Of a DNA stretch of 64,000 bases, positions 16,706-24,355 are shown piece by piece. The position numbers and the translations under genes were made by a program. The stretch lies in the NCBI GenBank assembly GCA_902168115.1, contig CABHPB010000063.1, positions 1-64,000 of the forward strand. The letters run 5' to 3'. The stretch comes from an uncultured Methylopila sp. (GTDB taxonomy: Bacteria; Pseudomonadota; Alphaproteobacteria; Rhizobiales; Methylopilaceae). Each line of letters starts with the position of its first letter. The stretch's first letter is position 1. Under the pieces are notes generated by a model. The model was not told where the DNA came from, ran no database searches, and saw only the letters and a list, made by a program, of their open reading frames with translations.

Positions 16706-17581
16706 TCAGCTGACGGCGCGAAGGCCCGGCTGCCACTTGAGCTTCTTGCGCTGCACCTCTTCGATGTCGAGCACCTCCTTGCCCTTGAAGGTCAGCGCCT
16801 TCTCGACATTGTGGAGGTCGCGCACGAGGCGGCGCATGCCGTCCGGCTCGAGCGAGGCGGCGTGGTCGGTGCCCTTCCAGGTGCGGTCGAGCGTGAAGTG
16901 CCGCTCGACCCACTCCGCGCCGAGCGCGAGCGCCGCGACGTCGGCCGCGATGCCGAGGTGATGGCCGGAGAAGCCGATCGCCTTCACGCGGTCGGCGTAG
17001 CGGTCCTTCAGCGTCTCGATCTCGCGCAGGCAGATGTCCTCGAACGGGACCGGATAGCCCGAGGTGCAGGAATAGACGACGAGGTCCTTGGCGCGGCCGC
17101 GCTCCTCGTAGAACTTCACGACGCTCTCGATCTCGCCCTTGGTCGTCATGCCGGTCGAGACGTGGATCTCGCCCTCGTAGTTCTCGGCGAGGAAGCCCTG
17201 CAGCTCGTAGTTCAGGTTGGTCGCCGAGGGGATCTTGATGTTGTCGGGCTTGAGGCTCGCGATCTCGCGCGCGGAGGTCATGTCCCAGACCGAGGTCGAG
17301 TAGCCGATGCCCTGGCTCTGGCAGAACTCCTTGAGCTCGGCGTGCTGGTCCACGGTGAACTCCAGCGCCTCGCGATGCGCGCCATAGGTGTCGCCGTAGG
17401 AGTTGGCGGGGACCGGATGGGGCGCGTTGTACTGCGCCGGCGGCAGGAGCTCGCGGTTGTTCCGCTTCTGGAACTTGGCGTAGTCCGCCTTGCAGACATG
17501 CGCGGCGACGGAGATCAGCTCCTTCGCGACGTCCATCTGCCCCATGTGGTTGCAGCCGATCTCGGCGATCACTTTCACCAT
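16706..17581 (-). CDS. NeuB-family nonulosonic acid (phosphate) synthase, short form without SAF domain
   Basis: This 291-residue TIM-barrel synthase condenses PEP with a hexose or hexosamine. Motifs include IAEIGCNHMGQMDVAKELI, ADYAKFQKRNN, STSVWDMTSA, IKIPSATNLNY, HVSTGMTTKGEIES and VERHFTLDRTWKGTDHAASL. Typical NeuB proteins run to about 340-350 residues with a C-terminal SAF (antifreeze-like) domain; this one stops soon after VLDIEEVQRKKLKW and lacks it. ATG 17581 is chosen because GGAGAG is correctly spaced before it. With no NeuC epimerase nearby and a phosphatase domain on the partner enzyme, a phosphorylated substrate such as mannose-6-P or ManNAc-6-P is plausible but inferred. Confidence 0.86.
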   Translation of the reverse strand: MVKVIAEIGCNHMGQMDVAKELISVAAHVCKADYAKFQKRNNRELLPPAQYNAPHPVPANSYGDTYGAHREALEFTVDQHAELKEFCQSQGIGYSTSVWDMTSAREIASLKPDNIKIPSATNLNYELQGFLAENYEGEIHVSTGMTTKGEIESVVKFYEERGRAKDLVVYSCTSGYPVPFEDICLREIETLKDRYADRVKAIGFSGHHLGIAADVAALALGAEWVERHFTLDRTWKGTDHAASLEPDGMRRLVRDLHNVEKALTFKGKEVLDIEEVQRKKLKWQPGLRAVS

Positions 17582-17694
17582 CGTCACTCTCCAAAATCTG
17601 CGCCGCCGGGCCGGAACCCGGGGATCATCGCCTCGCGGCCTTGGGGTCGCGATACACCTGAAACGAACCGGCGTCAGCGCCGAAGCGGCGCAGG

Positions 17695-17720
17695 TTACAA
17701 AGTTCCGCCCGCAATTGTAA
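17695..17720. promoter_or_regulatory. Spaced inverted repeat upstream of the neuB-like gene
   Basis: TTACAA (17695-17700) and TTGTAA (17715-17720) form an inverted pair with centres 20 bases apart, about two helical turns, in the 144-base interval between the DUF6716-type gene and neuB. This interval is the only sizeable gap within the leftward glycan genes, so a second promoter here is plausible. No clear -35/-10 pair was identified. Confidence 0.3.
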
Positions 17721-17725
17721 TGGCG

Positions 17726-19066
17726 TCACGGTTTTTGGCGCCGGATGGACCCGACCTGACGCAACCTCGAGGCGACCGCGCCGATGAAGGTGAGGCCCCG
17801 CATCGGCCGGTCGAGCAGGTGCGGCGCATGCACCGCCACCGGGCCGCCGATGCCCAGCGCGTAGGCCACGAACCCCGCCGAGCCGTAGGCCGGCGCGAGC
17901 GGCCTCAGCGGCAGCGCGTGGCCGAGGCCGTCTTGCTCGGCGAGCAGGGTCGCGCAGCGGCCGAGCAGCGCCTCCGGCTCCGCGGCGGCGCCGGATCGCG
18001 CTTCCAGCCACGGTCGGCGCGCGACGTCCTGCATGTCCGGAGACAGGCCCGACAGCGGCGAGAAGCAGCCCGACCCGACGAAATAGGAGGTGCCGAGCGC
18101 CTCCGAGATGCCGAAGTCGGACACGATCCGCGTCGGAATCCCCCGCGCCATCGCCTCGACGGCGACCGTCGAGCTCAGCGTCACGACCAGCGAGGCGCGG
18201 TCCATCAGCGTATAGGCGTTCTCGTGGGTGAAGCGGAGATTGGCCGGCTGCGGGGTACGCGCGAACAGGTTCTTGGCGAGGTCCTCGAGATGGAACCGCG
18301 CCTCGTGATGCGCCGTCTCGCCCTTGCCGTGCCGAAGCTTGATCAGCACCTCGACGCCCGGCCGCCCGCGCGCGACGTCGACGAGGCCCGCCAGCAGATG
18401 GGTGCGCTGCATCTTCCTGGCCGGGATCACCGGCTGCTCGAAGAACACGATCGGGCCGCGCGCCTCCCCCAGCGCCGGCCGGCGCGCGCGGTCGACGCTC
18501 AGAAGGCCGGTGACGACCGCGTTCGAGGCGTCGACGCCGATCTCGCCGGCGGCCTCCTCGTAGAGCGCGCGCTCGCCTTCCGCGTTGAAGCACAGGACAT
18601 CCGCCGGCGCCCGGCTCATGTACCCGGCGAGGTGCTCGCTCAAAGCGAGGCCGGGCGAGGCGATCGCGATCAGCGGGCGGCGCTTCTGGCGCGCAAGGTC
18701 GCTGGCGTTCAGCGCGAGGAACAGCTCGCGCGCCCGCCCCCCGTCGACGACCGCCACCACGACGTCGCTGTCCCGGAACAGCTTCGAGCGCACCAGCGTC
18801 TCGGCCGAGGCGGTCGGGACGGTCTGGTTCACGCCGCCCTCGCGCAGCTGCCGGTCGGAGAGCTGCGCGGTCTTGCCGGCGGCGGCGAGCACGGCGATCC
18901 GGAGCGTCGCGCCCTCCGCCTCGAACATCCGGCCGACGACGACGGAGGTCCGCAGGAAGGAATCGAACGTGCCGAGCGCGAGCACCTGCCGGCCGGCGAA
19001 GCGCGCCTTCGCGGGCTCCTCGACGGCGGCGGGACCGGTCTCCGCGATGTCGACCGGGGCGCTCAA
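17726..19066 (-). CDS. DUF6716-type putative glycosyltransferase, copy 2
   Basis: The product has 446 residues with GT-B-like features: an N-terminal domain starting VLALGTFDSFLRTSVVVGRMF and a C-terminal domain with IVFFEQPVIPARKMQRTHLL, EVLIKLRHGKGE and LVVTLSSTVAVEAMARGIPT. It resembles the protein at 12728-14113 over the second domain. The TTG start overlaps the stop of the upstream sialyltransferase-like gene (TTGA), so it belongs to the same translational unit. It probably transfers or modifies the nonulosonic acid on a surface glycan; this is inferred from context and the S/T motif. Confidence 0.65.
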   Translation of the reverse strand: MSAPVDIAETGPAAVEEPAKARFAGRQVLALGTFDSFLRTSVVVGRMFEAEGATLRIAVLAAAGKTAQLSDRQLREGGVNQTVPTASAETLVRSKLFRDSDVVVAVVDGGRARELFLALNASDLARQKRRPLIAIASPGLALSEHLAGYMSRAPADVLCFNAEGERALYEEAAGEIGVDASNAVVTGLLSVDRARRPALGEARGPIVFFEQPVIPARKMQRTHLLAGLVDVARGRPGVEVLIKLRHGKGETAHHEARFHLEDLAKNLFARTPQPANLRFTHENAYTLMDRASLVVTLSSTVAVEAMARGIPTRIVSDFGISEALGTSYFVGSGCFSPLSGLSPDMQDVARRPWLEARSGAAAEPEALLGRCATLLAEQDGLGHALPLRPLAPAYGSAGFVAYALGIGGPVAVHAPHLLDRPMRGLTFIGAVASRLRQVGSIRRQKP

Positions 19067-20172
19067 CGTGCGGCTCCGGCGACGGGCGTGATGATGCGCA
19101 GGCGCGGGTTGAAAGCGTCGTGGACGGCGACGACGCCGGCGATATGCGCGGCGCGGCGGCGCAGATAGGAGGCGGGAAGCGCGATGCGCGCGATCTCGAG
19201 CTCCGGATCGAGCACGGACAGCGTGTCCGCCGCCGAGGAGGCGACGACGACGACCGCCGCCGGCCGCTCGCCTGCGTCGAGATAGTCAAGCTCGACCGGC
19301 GCGCCGGTCGTCACGAGCCGCATGCCGCCGGCCTCCGCGAGCGCGCGGACCTTGGCCGCGCCTTCCCCTCGATGCGGGCGGTAGACGATCGGGCCGCGGC
19401 CTTCAAGCCTCATGGCCTCGACCGCGCCCAGCACGAGCGCCCTGTAATCCTCGGGCGAACAGATGCCAGCCTCGGCGTGGTCGGCCCCCAGCAGCCAGAC
19501 CTCGCCCGGCGAGCGCCCCCCCTCCCCGCCGTCGCGCCAGGCCTCGTAACCATGCGCCGCGAGCCTGTCGGCCGGCGCGAGCCGCCCGGCCAGCACCGGT
19601 CCGTAGATCGTGAAGAAGGTCACGCTCGATGGATCGGCCGGCGGCCGCTCGCGGAAGAGCGAACGCGCCAGCGCCGTCCGGAACCAGTCGAGATCGAACT
19701 GCCCCGGCTCCGGGGCGTTGATCGGATCGCCGCGCCAGGCGGCGGCCTGCGGCGTCACCGAGCCGTCGTCGAGCAGCACGACCTCGTCGAAAACCATGCG
19801 GTCGACCAGCGTCCGCTGCGACACGTTCCGATAATCGCCGAACACCACCTGCCTGCGCCTGCCGCGGCCGAGCCGCGCGGCCAGCCGCTCCAGGCTCGCG
19901 CGGTGGAGAGCGTCGAGCGTGTCCTTGACGAGGCGCGGCGCAAGGCGCGGCGGCCGTGGGCGCCGCGCGTGCCGCACGACCTGCCGCCATGTTCCCTTGC
20001 GGGCCAGCAGCGTCTCGACGCTCGATCCCGCCGCCGCGTGCCGGTCGCCGATCAGCACGAGATCGGCGGGCCGCCCCGCCGCGGCGCGCTGCTCGACCGC
20101 GTTCATGTATTGCAGCGGCGAGGAGACGATGACGAGATCGACCTCCGCGCGCGCCGGCGACGGCTCAGCCAT
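19063..20172 (-). CDS. Putative sialyltransferase / polysialyltransferase-like protein
   Basis: The 369-residue product begins with VDLVIVSSPLQYMNAVEQ, the style of opening seen in bacterial GT52/GT38-type sialyltransferases. It carries the three short motifs of those families: an acidic D/E-D/E-G motif (VVLLDDGS), an HP-like motif in the form VYRPHRGE, and an S/S motif (VVVASSAADTLSVL). Together with CMP-sugar synthesis genes downstream it would transfer CMP-activated nonulosonic acid to a glycan. It overlaps the GT4 gene by eight bases upstream and the DUF6716-type gene by four downstream. The acceptor and linkage are unknown; the HP motif being HR is a deviation. Confidence 0.65.
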   Translation of the reverse strand: MAEPSPARAEVDLVIVSSPLQYMNAVEQRAAAGRPADLVLIGDRHAAAGSSVETLLARKGTWRQVVRHARRPRPPRLAPRLVKDTLDALHRASLERLAARLGRGRRRQVVFGDYRNVSQRTLVDRMVFDEVVLLDDGSVTPQAAAWRGDPINAPEPGQFDLDWFRTALARSLFRERPPADPSSVTFFTIYGPVLAGRLAPADRLAAHGYEAWRDGGEGGRSPGEVWLLGADHAEAGICSPEDYRALVLGAVEAMRLEGRGPIVYRPHRGEGAAKVRALAEAGGMRLVTTGAPVELDYLDAGERPAAVVVVASSAADTLSVLDPELEIARIALPASYLRRRAAHIAGVVAVHDAFNPRLRIITPVAGAAR

Positions 20173-21583
20173 TGGCCGCCATCCGGCCCGGCGCGTCGCC
20201 GGCGACCTCGTCCCAGACGCTCGCCAGCAGCCGCGCCAACCGCAGCGGCGCGTAGGCCTCGACCACCCTCGCCCGGCCCGCCTCGCCCATCCGCTCGCGC
20301 GCCTGGCGGTCGCCAGCGAGATCGACCAGCGCCTCGATGAAGGCGGCGCGGTCCGCCCGCTCCACGAGCCGCCCGGTCACGCCGTCCTCGACGGTCTCGA
20401 CCAGCCCGCCCGACCTGTAGGCGACGACCGGACGCCCGGCGGCGCCGGCCTCCAGCGGGACGCGGCCGAAAGGCTCCGCCCAGAGCGTCGGCAGCGCGAC
20501 CACGTCGCAGTCACGGTAGAGCTCTTTCAGCGCCTCTCCGGAGACATGGCCGTGCAGCCGCACGCGATCGCCCAGATGATTGCGGGCGATGACCGCTTCC
20601 ATCGTGGCCTGGGTCGCGCCGCGCCCGGCGAAGTCGATCCGCGCGTTCGGGATGCGCGCGAACAGCTCCTGCCAGCCGCGCAGGAGATGCAGCTGGCCCT
20701 TGTTGTGCGTCAGCGAGCCGACGACGAGGATCGAGAACGCGTCCTTTTCAGGCGAAAGAACGTGCCCCGGCAGTTCGACCGGCTCCAGCGGCAGGCGGCG
20801 CAGGCGCCCTTCGGGCGTGACGGGCTCGAGCGTGCCGGCGAGGTGCCGGCTGGTGGCGATCACCACCGAGGCCCGTCGCAGGCAGGTCTGGCGATAGGCG
20901 AGCGCGGCTTTGGCGCAGCTCATGGCGAGCCGGCCGCGCATGCTGAGCGCCCCGGCCCCCGGCGCGGGCGCCAGCGACTGGTCGAACTGCAGGCTCGTGA
21001 AGCGGTGGTCGCGCACCAGCGCGACCAGCGGCGTGTCGGCGCCCGAGAGCACGTCTGCCGCCATCATGATGGAGCGCGCGTTGTCGGCGTGCACGACCGC
21101 GGGCTTCAGCCGGTCGAGGATGTCGCGGATCTCCGGCTGCGCGCGGCCCTCCGGAACCGTCGCATGCGCCATCCGGATGCCGCCCGAGGGGGGACCGGCG
21201 AGCTGCAGGGCGAGCGCCGGTCCGTGGATCCGCGGATTGCGCAGGCCGAGCGCCGCGGCCTCGGTGACGAAGCGGCGCCACTTCACGCCGTAGCGCCGGC
21301 GTTTCAGCCGGTCGACCTCATGTTGGGAAAGCCGGTGCAGCGGCCAGGCGGCGCTCATCGGCAGCGCGATGACGTCGACGCCGTCGACCTCGCGCCGCTC
21401 GGCGCGGTCGAGGCTCTTGTCGAAGGTGACGACCACCGACTGCTCGCGCAGAGGCTGCTCGCGCATCAGCAGATGGAGGCTGAGCTCCGCGCCGCCGGCG
21501 GCGTCCGGCGGATAGCGGTCCGACAGCACGACGACGCGGCGCGGACCGATCGCGGATACGATCTCCTCGAGCCCTGCGTCCAC
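20165..21583 (-). CDS. GT4-family glycosyltransferase
   Basis: This 472-residue GT-B enzyme shows RVVVLSDRYPPDAAGGAELS at the N-terminus. The C-terminal nucleotide-sugar domain has SILVVGSLTHNKGQLHLLRG, VRLHGHVSGEALKELYRDC, and the EX7E block PTLWAEPFGRVPLEAGAAGRP followed by GGLVETVEDG. These are hallmarks of GT4. GTG 21583 is preferred, with GGAAGG a few bases upstream; longer readings add a hydrophobic segment without support. It overlaps the sialyltransferase-like gene and opens the leftward glycan unit. It probably adds a neutral sugar to the same polymer. Confidence 0.85.
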   Translation of the reverse strand: MDAGLEEIVSAIGPRRVVVLSDRYPPDAAGGAELSLHLLMREQPLREQSVVVTFDKSLDRAERREVDGVDVIALPMSAAWPLHRLSQHEVDRLKRRRYGVKWRRFVTEAAALGLRNPRIHGPALALQLAGPPSGGIRMAHATVPEGRAQPEIRDILDRLKPAVVHADNARSIMMAADVLSGADTPLVALVRDHRFTSLQFDQSLAPAPGAGALSMRGRLAMSCAKAALAYRQTCLRRASVVIATSRHLAGTLEPVTPEGRLRRLPLEPVELPGHVLSPEKDAFSILVVGSLTHNKGQLHLLRGWQELFARIPNARIDFAGRGATQATMEAVIARNHLGDRVRLHGHVSGEALKELYRDCDVVALPTLWAEPFGRVPLEAGAAGRPVVAYRSGGLVETVEDGVTGRLVERADRAAFIEALVDLAGDRQARERMGEAGRARVVEAYAPLRLARLLASVWDEVAGDAPGRMAANG

Positions 21584-21730
21584 CCTCGACCTTCCGTCCT
21601 GCAACGCCCGGCCGCTCCGGGCCGATGTCGGGAGGCAATAGCACGGCGCGGCGATTGCGAAAGCCGCAAGCGGCAAGATTTGCACGTCAGGCGGGAGAGA
21701 TCCGGCGGGTCGGCTTCCGCAGCGCCGGCC

Positions 21731-22771
21731 TTACGCCCTGGCGGGCTCGGCGCTGGCGTAAAACTCCTTGAACGTAATCAGCTTCTGGCTGGCCTCGTCC
21801 CACAGCGAGAGAGGGACGCAGTTGAGGCTCTGGCGCAGGGTCACGCGGCCGATGTCGCGAAGCTCGGGGAAGGCCCGCAGCACTTTCGGCAGGTTGTAGA
21901 ACGGGATGCGGCTCGACAGGTGATGGACGTGGTGGACGCCGATGTTCGCCGTCAGCCAGTCCAGCCATGCCGGCATGTGGTAGTAGGAGCTGCCGTAAAG
22001 GGCCGCGTGCGAGGCGCTCCAGTCGTCGTCCTTGCGCCAGTGCGCGCCATCGAACTGGTGCTGGACGAAGAACAGCCACACGCCGATCGTGGCCGCGAGA
22101 ACGACGATCGGCAGCTGGATCATCAGGAACGTCGCGGGCCCGACGGCCCAGACGAGCAGCGCCGCGACCGCCGCGATTCCCAGATTGGTGCCCATCGTGC
22201 TCAGCCACAGCGCCCGCCCGCTGCGCATGAAGCCGACCGGCAGCCGGCCCTGGAGCAGGAAGACGTAGCTCGGCCCGATCCCGAACATCACCAGCGGGTT
22301 GCGGTAGAGCCGGTAGCGCAGGCGCCCCCAGCGCGAGCGCGCGCGATATTCGGCGACCGTCAGCGTGTCGATGTCGCCGACCCCGCGGCGGTCGAGATTG
22401 CCGGAGGTCGCGTGATGGATCGCATGGCTGCGCCGCCAGTGCTCGTAATCCGTCAGGGTCAGCACGCCGACGATGCGGCCGACCCAGTCGTTGGCGTTGC
22501 GGGTCGCGAAGAACGATCCGTGTCCGCAATCGTGCTGCACCATGAACAGGCGCAGCAGCAGGCCCGCCGCCGGCAGGATCAGCGCCGCATAGAGCCAGCC
22601 GAGCTCGTAGCTCAGCGCGACCGCCATGGCGGCCCACGCTAGCGCGAACAGCACGATCGTCAGACCGAACTCGAACACGCTGCGCGAGGTGTCCGGGGTC
22701 TGGAAGGGGCGAAGCGACCGCCTCAGCTGATCGGCGTCGATGCTTTTGTCTTCGATCTCGGCCGCAGCCAT
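21731..22771 (-). CDS. Membrane fatty-acid desaturase
   Basis: This 346-residue integral membrane di-iron desaturase has the three histidine boxes HDCGH (about residue 80), HWRRSHAIHH (about 112) and HVHHL (about 275), with four or more hydrophobic spans. The pattern fits the omega-6/delta-12 fatty-acid desaturase group, often DesA-like. It would introduce double bonds into membrane lipid acyl chains, using O2 and an electron donor. It lies upstream of the glycan genes on the same strand with a 147-base gap, so co-transcription is possible but not evident. Confidence 0.87.
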   Translation of the reverse strand: MAAAEIEDKSIDADQLRRSLRPFQTPDTSRSVFEFGLTIVLFALAWAAMAVALSYELGWLYAALILPAAGLLLRLFMVQHDCGHGSFFATRNANDWVGRIVGVLTLTDYEHWRRSHAIHHATSGNLDRRGVGDIDTLTVAEYRARSRWGRLRYRLYRNPLVMFGIGPSYVFLLQGRLPVGFMRSGRALWLSTMGTNLGIAAVAALLVWAVGPATFLMIQLPIVVLAATIGVWLFFVQHQFDGAHWRKDDDWSASHAALYGSSYYHMPAWLDWLTANIGVHHVHHLSSRIPFYNLPKVLRAFPELRDIGRVTLRQSLNCVPLSLWDEASQKLITFKEFYASAEPARA

Positions 22772-23148
22772 GTCGCACTCGCTTGTCCACGGCGCCAGGG
22801 CGACCGGATCGAAACCACCGCTCTCGGGATGGGCGCCCCCTCGGCGCCCGCCCGCCGTTCGCCGGGCCCTCAGTGCCCCGGCGTGAGTCGCGAGGCAAGG
22901 CTATAACACCCGGCGCGGGCGTGGATCGCGGGAAAACGAATTCCGGAGTGGATAGCTTGCCGGCGCGCGACGCCTGACCGTACCGCCGCCCTTCTGGCGA
23001 TGGAGGGAGGGACCGACAGGGCGCACGCCGCTGGCGGCGCAACGATCGGTGCGCTATGCATGCCGGCGGCGGAAACACGCTTTCGCGCCGGACGCCGCGG
23101 ATGCGAGCGGCGCGCCGAAGCGGGCGCCTCGCCGGACGGGCCGAAGCC
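22772..23148. other. Intergenic stretch between the desaturase and the secreted protein
   Basis: This 377-base divergent region must contain promoters for both neighbours. Open frames here are shadows or optional N-terminal extensions of the rightward gene (ATG 23056 and 23101 are in frame). A locally AT-richer patch (GGCTATAACACC, around 22899) could be a promoter -10 region, but no convincing -35/-10 pair, repeat or RNA structure was recognised. Confidence 0.5.
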
Positions 23149-24126
23149 ATGCGGTGCAGACGCTTCCATCGCAGTCTCCCGATCCTGAGCGTGCTGCTGC
23201 TGGCGGCCTTTGCGCTCGGCGCCGATCGGCCGGCCGTCTCCGCGGAGGGCGGCGGCGACATTCCGCAGTGGCTCCAGAGCCACGTCGGAGAGGGCTCCGG
23301 TCAGATCGCGCTTCCGGTGCTGCTGCGGGCCCGGTCGCTCTATCAGCGGTCCGTCGCGGCCGGGACCGTCCGCAACCCCTGCTATTTCGCGATGGACGCG
23401 ACGCGCCCGAACAGCCCTGGCGACGGCAGGTTCTACGTGATCTGCGAAGGCAGGCAGTCGTTTCGCGCGCTGTCCTCCGGACACGGCGGAGGCCGCGCGC
23501 TGCCCGGCGTCGGCGACTTCTCGAACGGCCGGCGGTGCGCGCGCAACTTCGGAAACGCGCTCGATTCCTCGCTGACCGCGGGCGGCCCCTACGTCACGCG
23601 CGAGCTCAAGACCTCGTTCAAGGGATATGTCCGCGCCTCGGCAGGACAGGACACGCCCTTCATGCGGACCTTTGTCCAGTTCGACGGCCAGGGCGAGGCG
23701 GCGAATTCGAGGGTCCGCGAGATCGGCGGCCACGCCGCCGTCGTCATGAAGGGAATGTGCCGCCGGCGACAGCCGTCGAGCCCCTATGCCGACAAGGACG
23801 GCTACGTCGCCTTCGGCGCGCCCACCGACTATGCGGGCGGGCGAAGCAACGGCTGCACGACGTGGACGAGGGCCGACGCCCAGCAGCTCATACCCATGGT
23901 CGATGGCAAGCCGACGTCGCTTTACATCTATCCGGAGTCGGCGGACATCGCGGCCGTCGCGGCGGGCCGTCCACGCGCCGGCGCCTACTGGAACGCGTCG
24001 TGTCTCAAGGAGATCGGAACGCCGAGGTTCTGGTCGAGGCAGAAGCTCGAGCCGCTGATCACCCGCTATGAGGCCGCCCACCCACCGCCTCCGCCCCAGC
24101 CCCTTCCGATCTGCGCGACGCCCTGA
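23149..24126 (+). CDS. Secreted protein with divergent L,D-transpeptidase (YkuD_2-like) features
   Basis: The 325-residue product has a signal peptide (hydrophobic LPILSVLLLAAFALGA, cleavage after about residue 33). The mature part contains CYFAMDATRPNS, RFYVICEGRQSFRALSSGHG, REIGGHAAVVMKG and AGGRSNGCTTWTRADAQQLI. The HG and S-x-GC motifs resemble the catalytic histidine and cysteine (SxGC) of the murein L,D-transpeptidase YkuD_2 family, so it may act on peptidoglycan or be an inactive relative. ATG 23149 is chosen because it places a clean signal peptide at the N-terminus. The C-terminus is a proline run. Assignment is tentative. Confidence 0.6.
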   Translation: MRCRRFHRSLPILSVLLLAAFALGADRPAVSAEGGGDIPQWLQSHVGEGSGQIALPVLLRARSLYQRSVAAGTVRNPCYFAMDATRPNSPGDGRFYVICEGRQSFRALSSGHGGGRALPGVGDFSNGRRCARNFGNALDSSLTAGGPYVTRELKTSFKGYVRASAGQDTPFMRTFVQFDGQGEAANSRVREIGGHAAVVMKGMCRRRQPSSPYADKDGYVAFGAPTDYAGGRSNGCTTWTRADAQQLIPMVDGKPTSLYIYPESADIAAVAAGRPRAGAYWNASCLKEIGTPRFWSRQKLEPLITRYEAAHPPPPPQPLPICATP

Positions 24127-24190
24127 CCGGCGTCTCTCTCCGCCGGCCGTCCGGCGACGCAGCCGGGCGCATTCAGGAAGGCGATTTTTA

Positions 24191-24220
24191 TTGCAGCGCA
24201 GCATCGTCGCCGACTAGAGT
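24191..24220 (+). promoter_or_regulatory. Candidate sigma-70 promoter for the SulP transporter
   Basis: TTGCAG (24191-24196) and TAGAGT (24215-24220) are separated by 18 bases, close to a housekeeping -35/-10 pair. Transcription would start near 24227 and give a leader of about 130 bases before the SulP start codon, which covers the predicted hairpins. Confidence 0.4.
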
Positions 24221-24226
24221 GATGCG

Positions 24227-24340
24227 ACCGCTCGGACCCGGTGCAAGCCCGGGTGGCTCCTCCGGCCGCTGATCCGCCGGACAACGCAATCGACCCCTTC
24301 AGCCCTCGGCCTCCGCTTCAGGCGGAAGCGAGCACGCGCG
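24227..24340 (+). ncRNA. Structured 5' leader of the SulP gene (candidate cis-regulatory RNA)
   Basis: Three hairpins can be drawn in the short untranslated leader: ACCCGG/CCGGGT with a seven-base loop, TCCGG/CCGGA enclosing CCGCTGATCCG, and TCCGC/GCGGA around TTCAG. They lie between a promoter-like sequence and the SulP start. The sul1 RNA motif is known from leaders of SulP genes in Alphaproteobacteria, so this leader is a natural candidate. The match to that consensus could not be tested here. Confidence 0.4.
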
Positions 24341-24355
24341 TCTTGCGGAAATCCC

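Noticed and set aside
19919-22642. A 907-residue plus-strand open frame across the glycan genes
   Set aside because: It runs antisense to two well-supported genes and into the desaturase; it has an Arg/His/Asp-rich composition and no ribosome site or domain.
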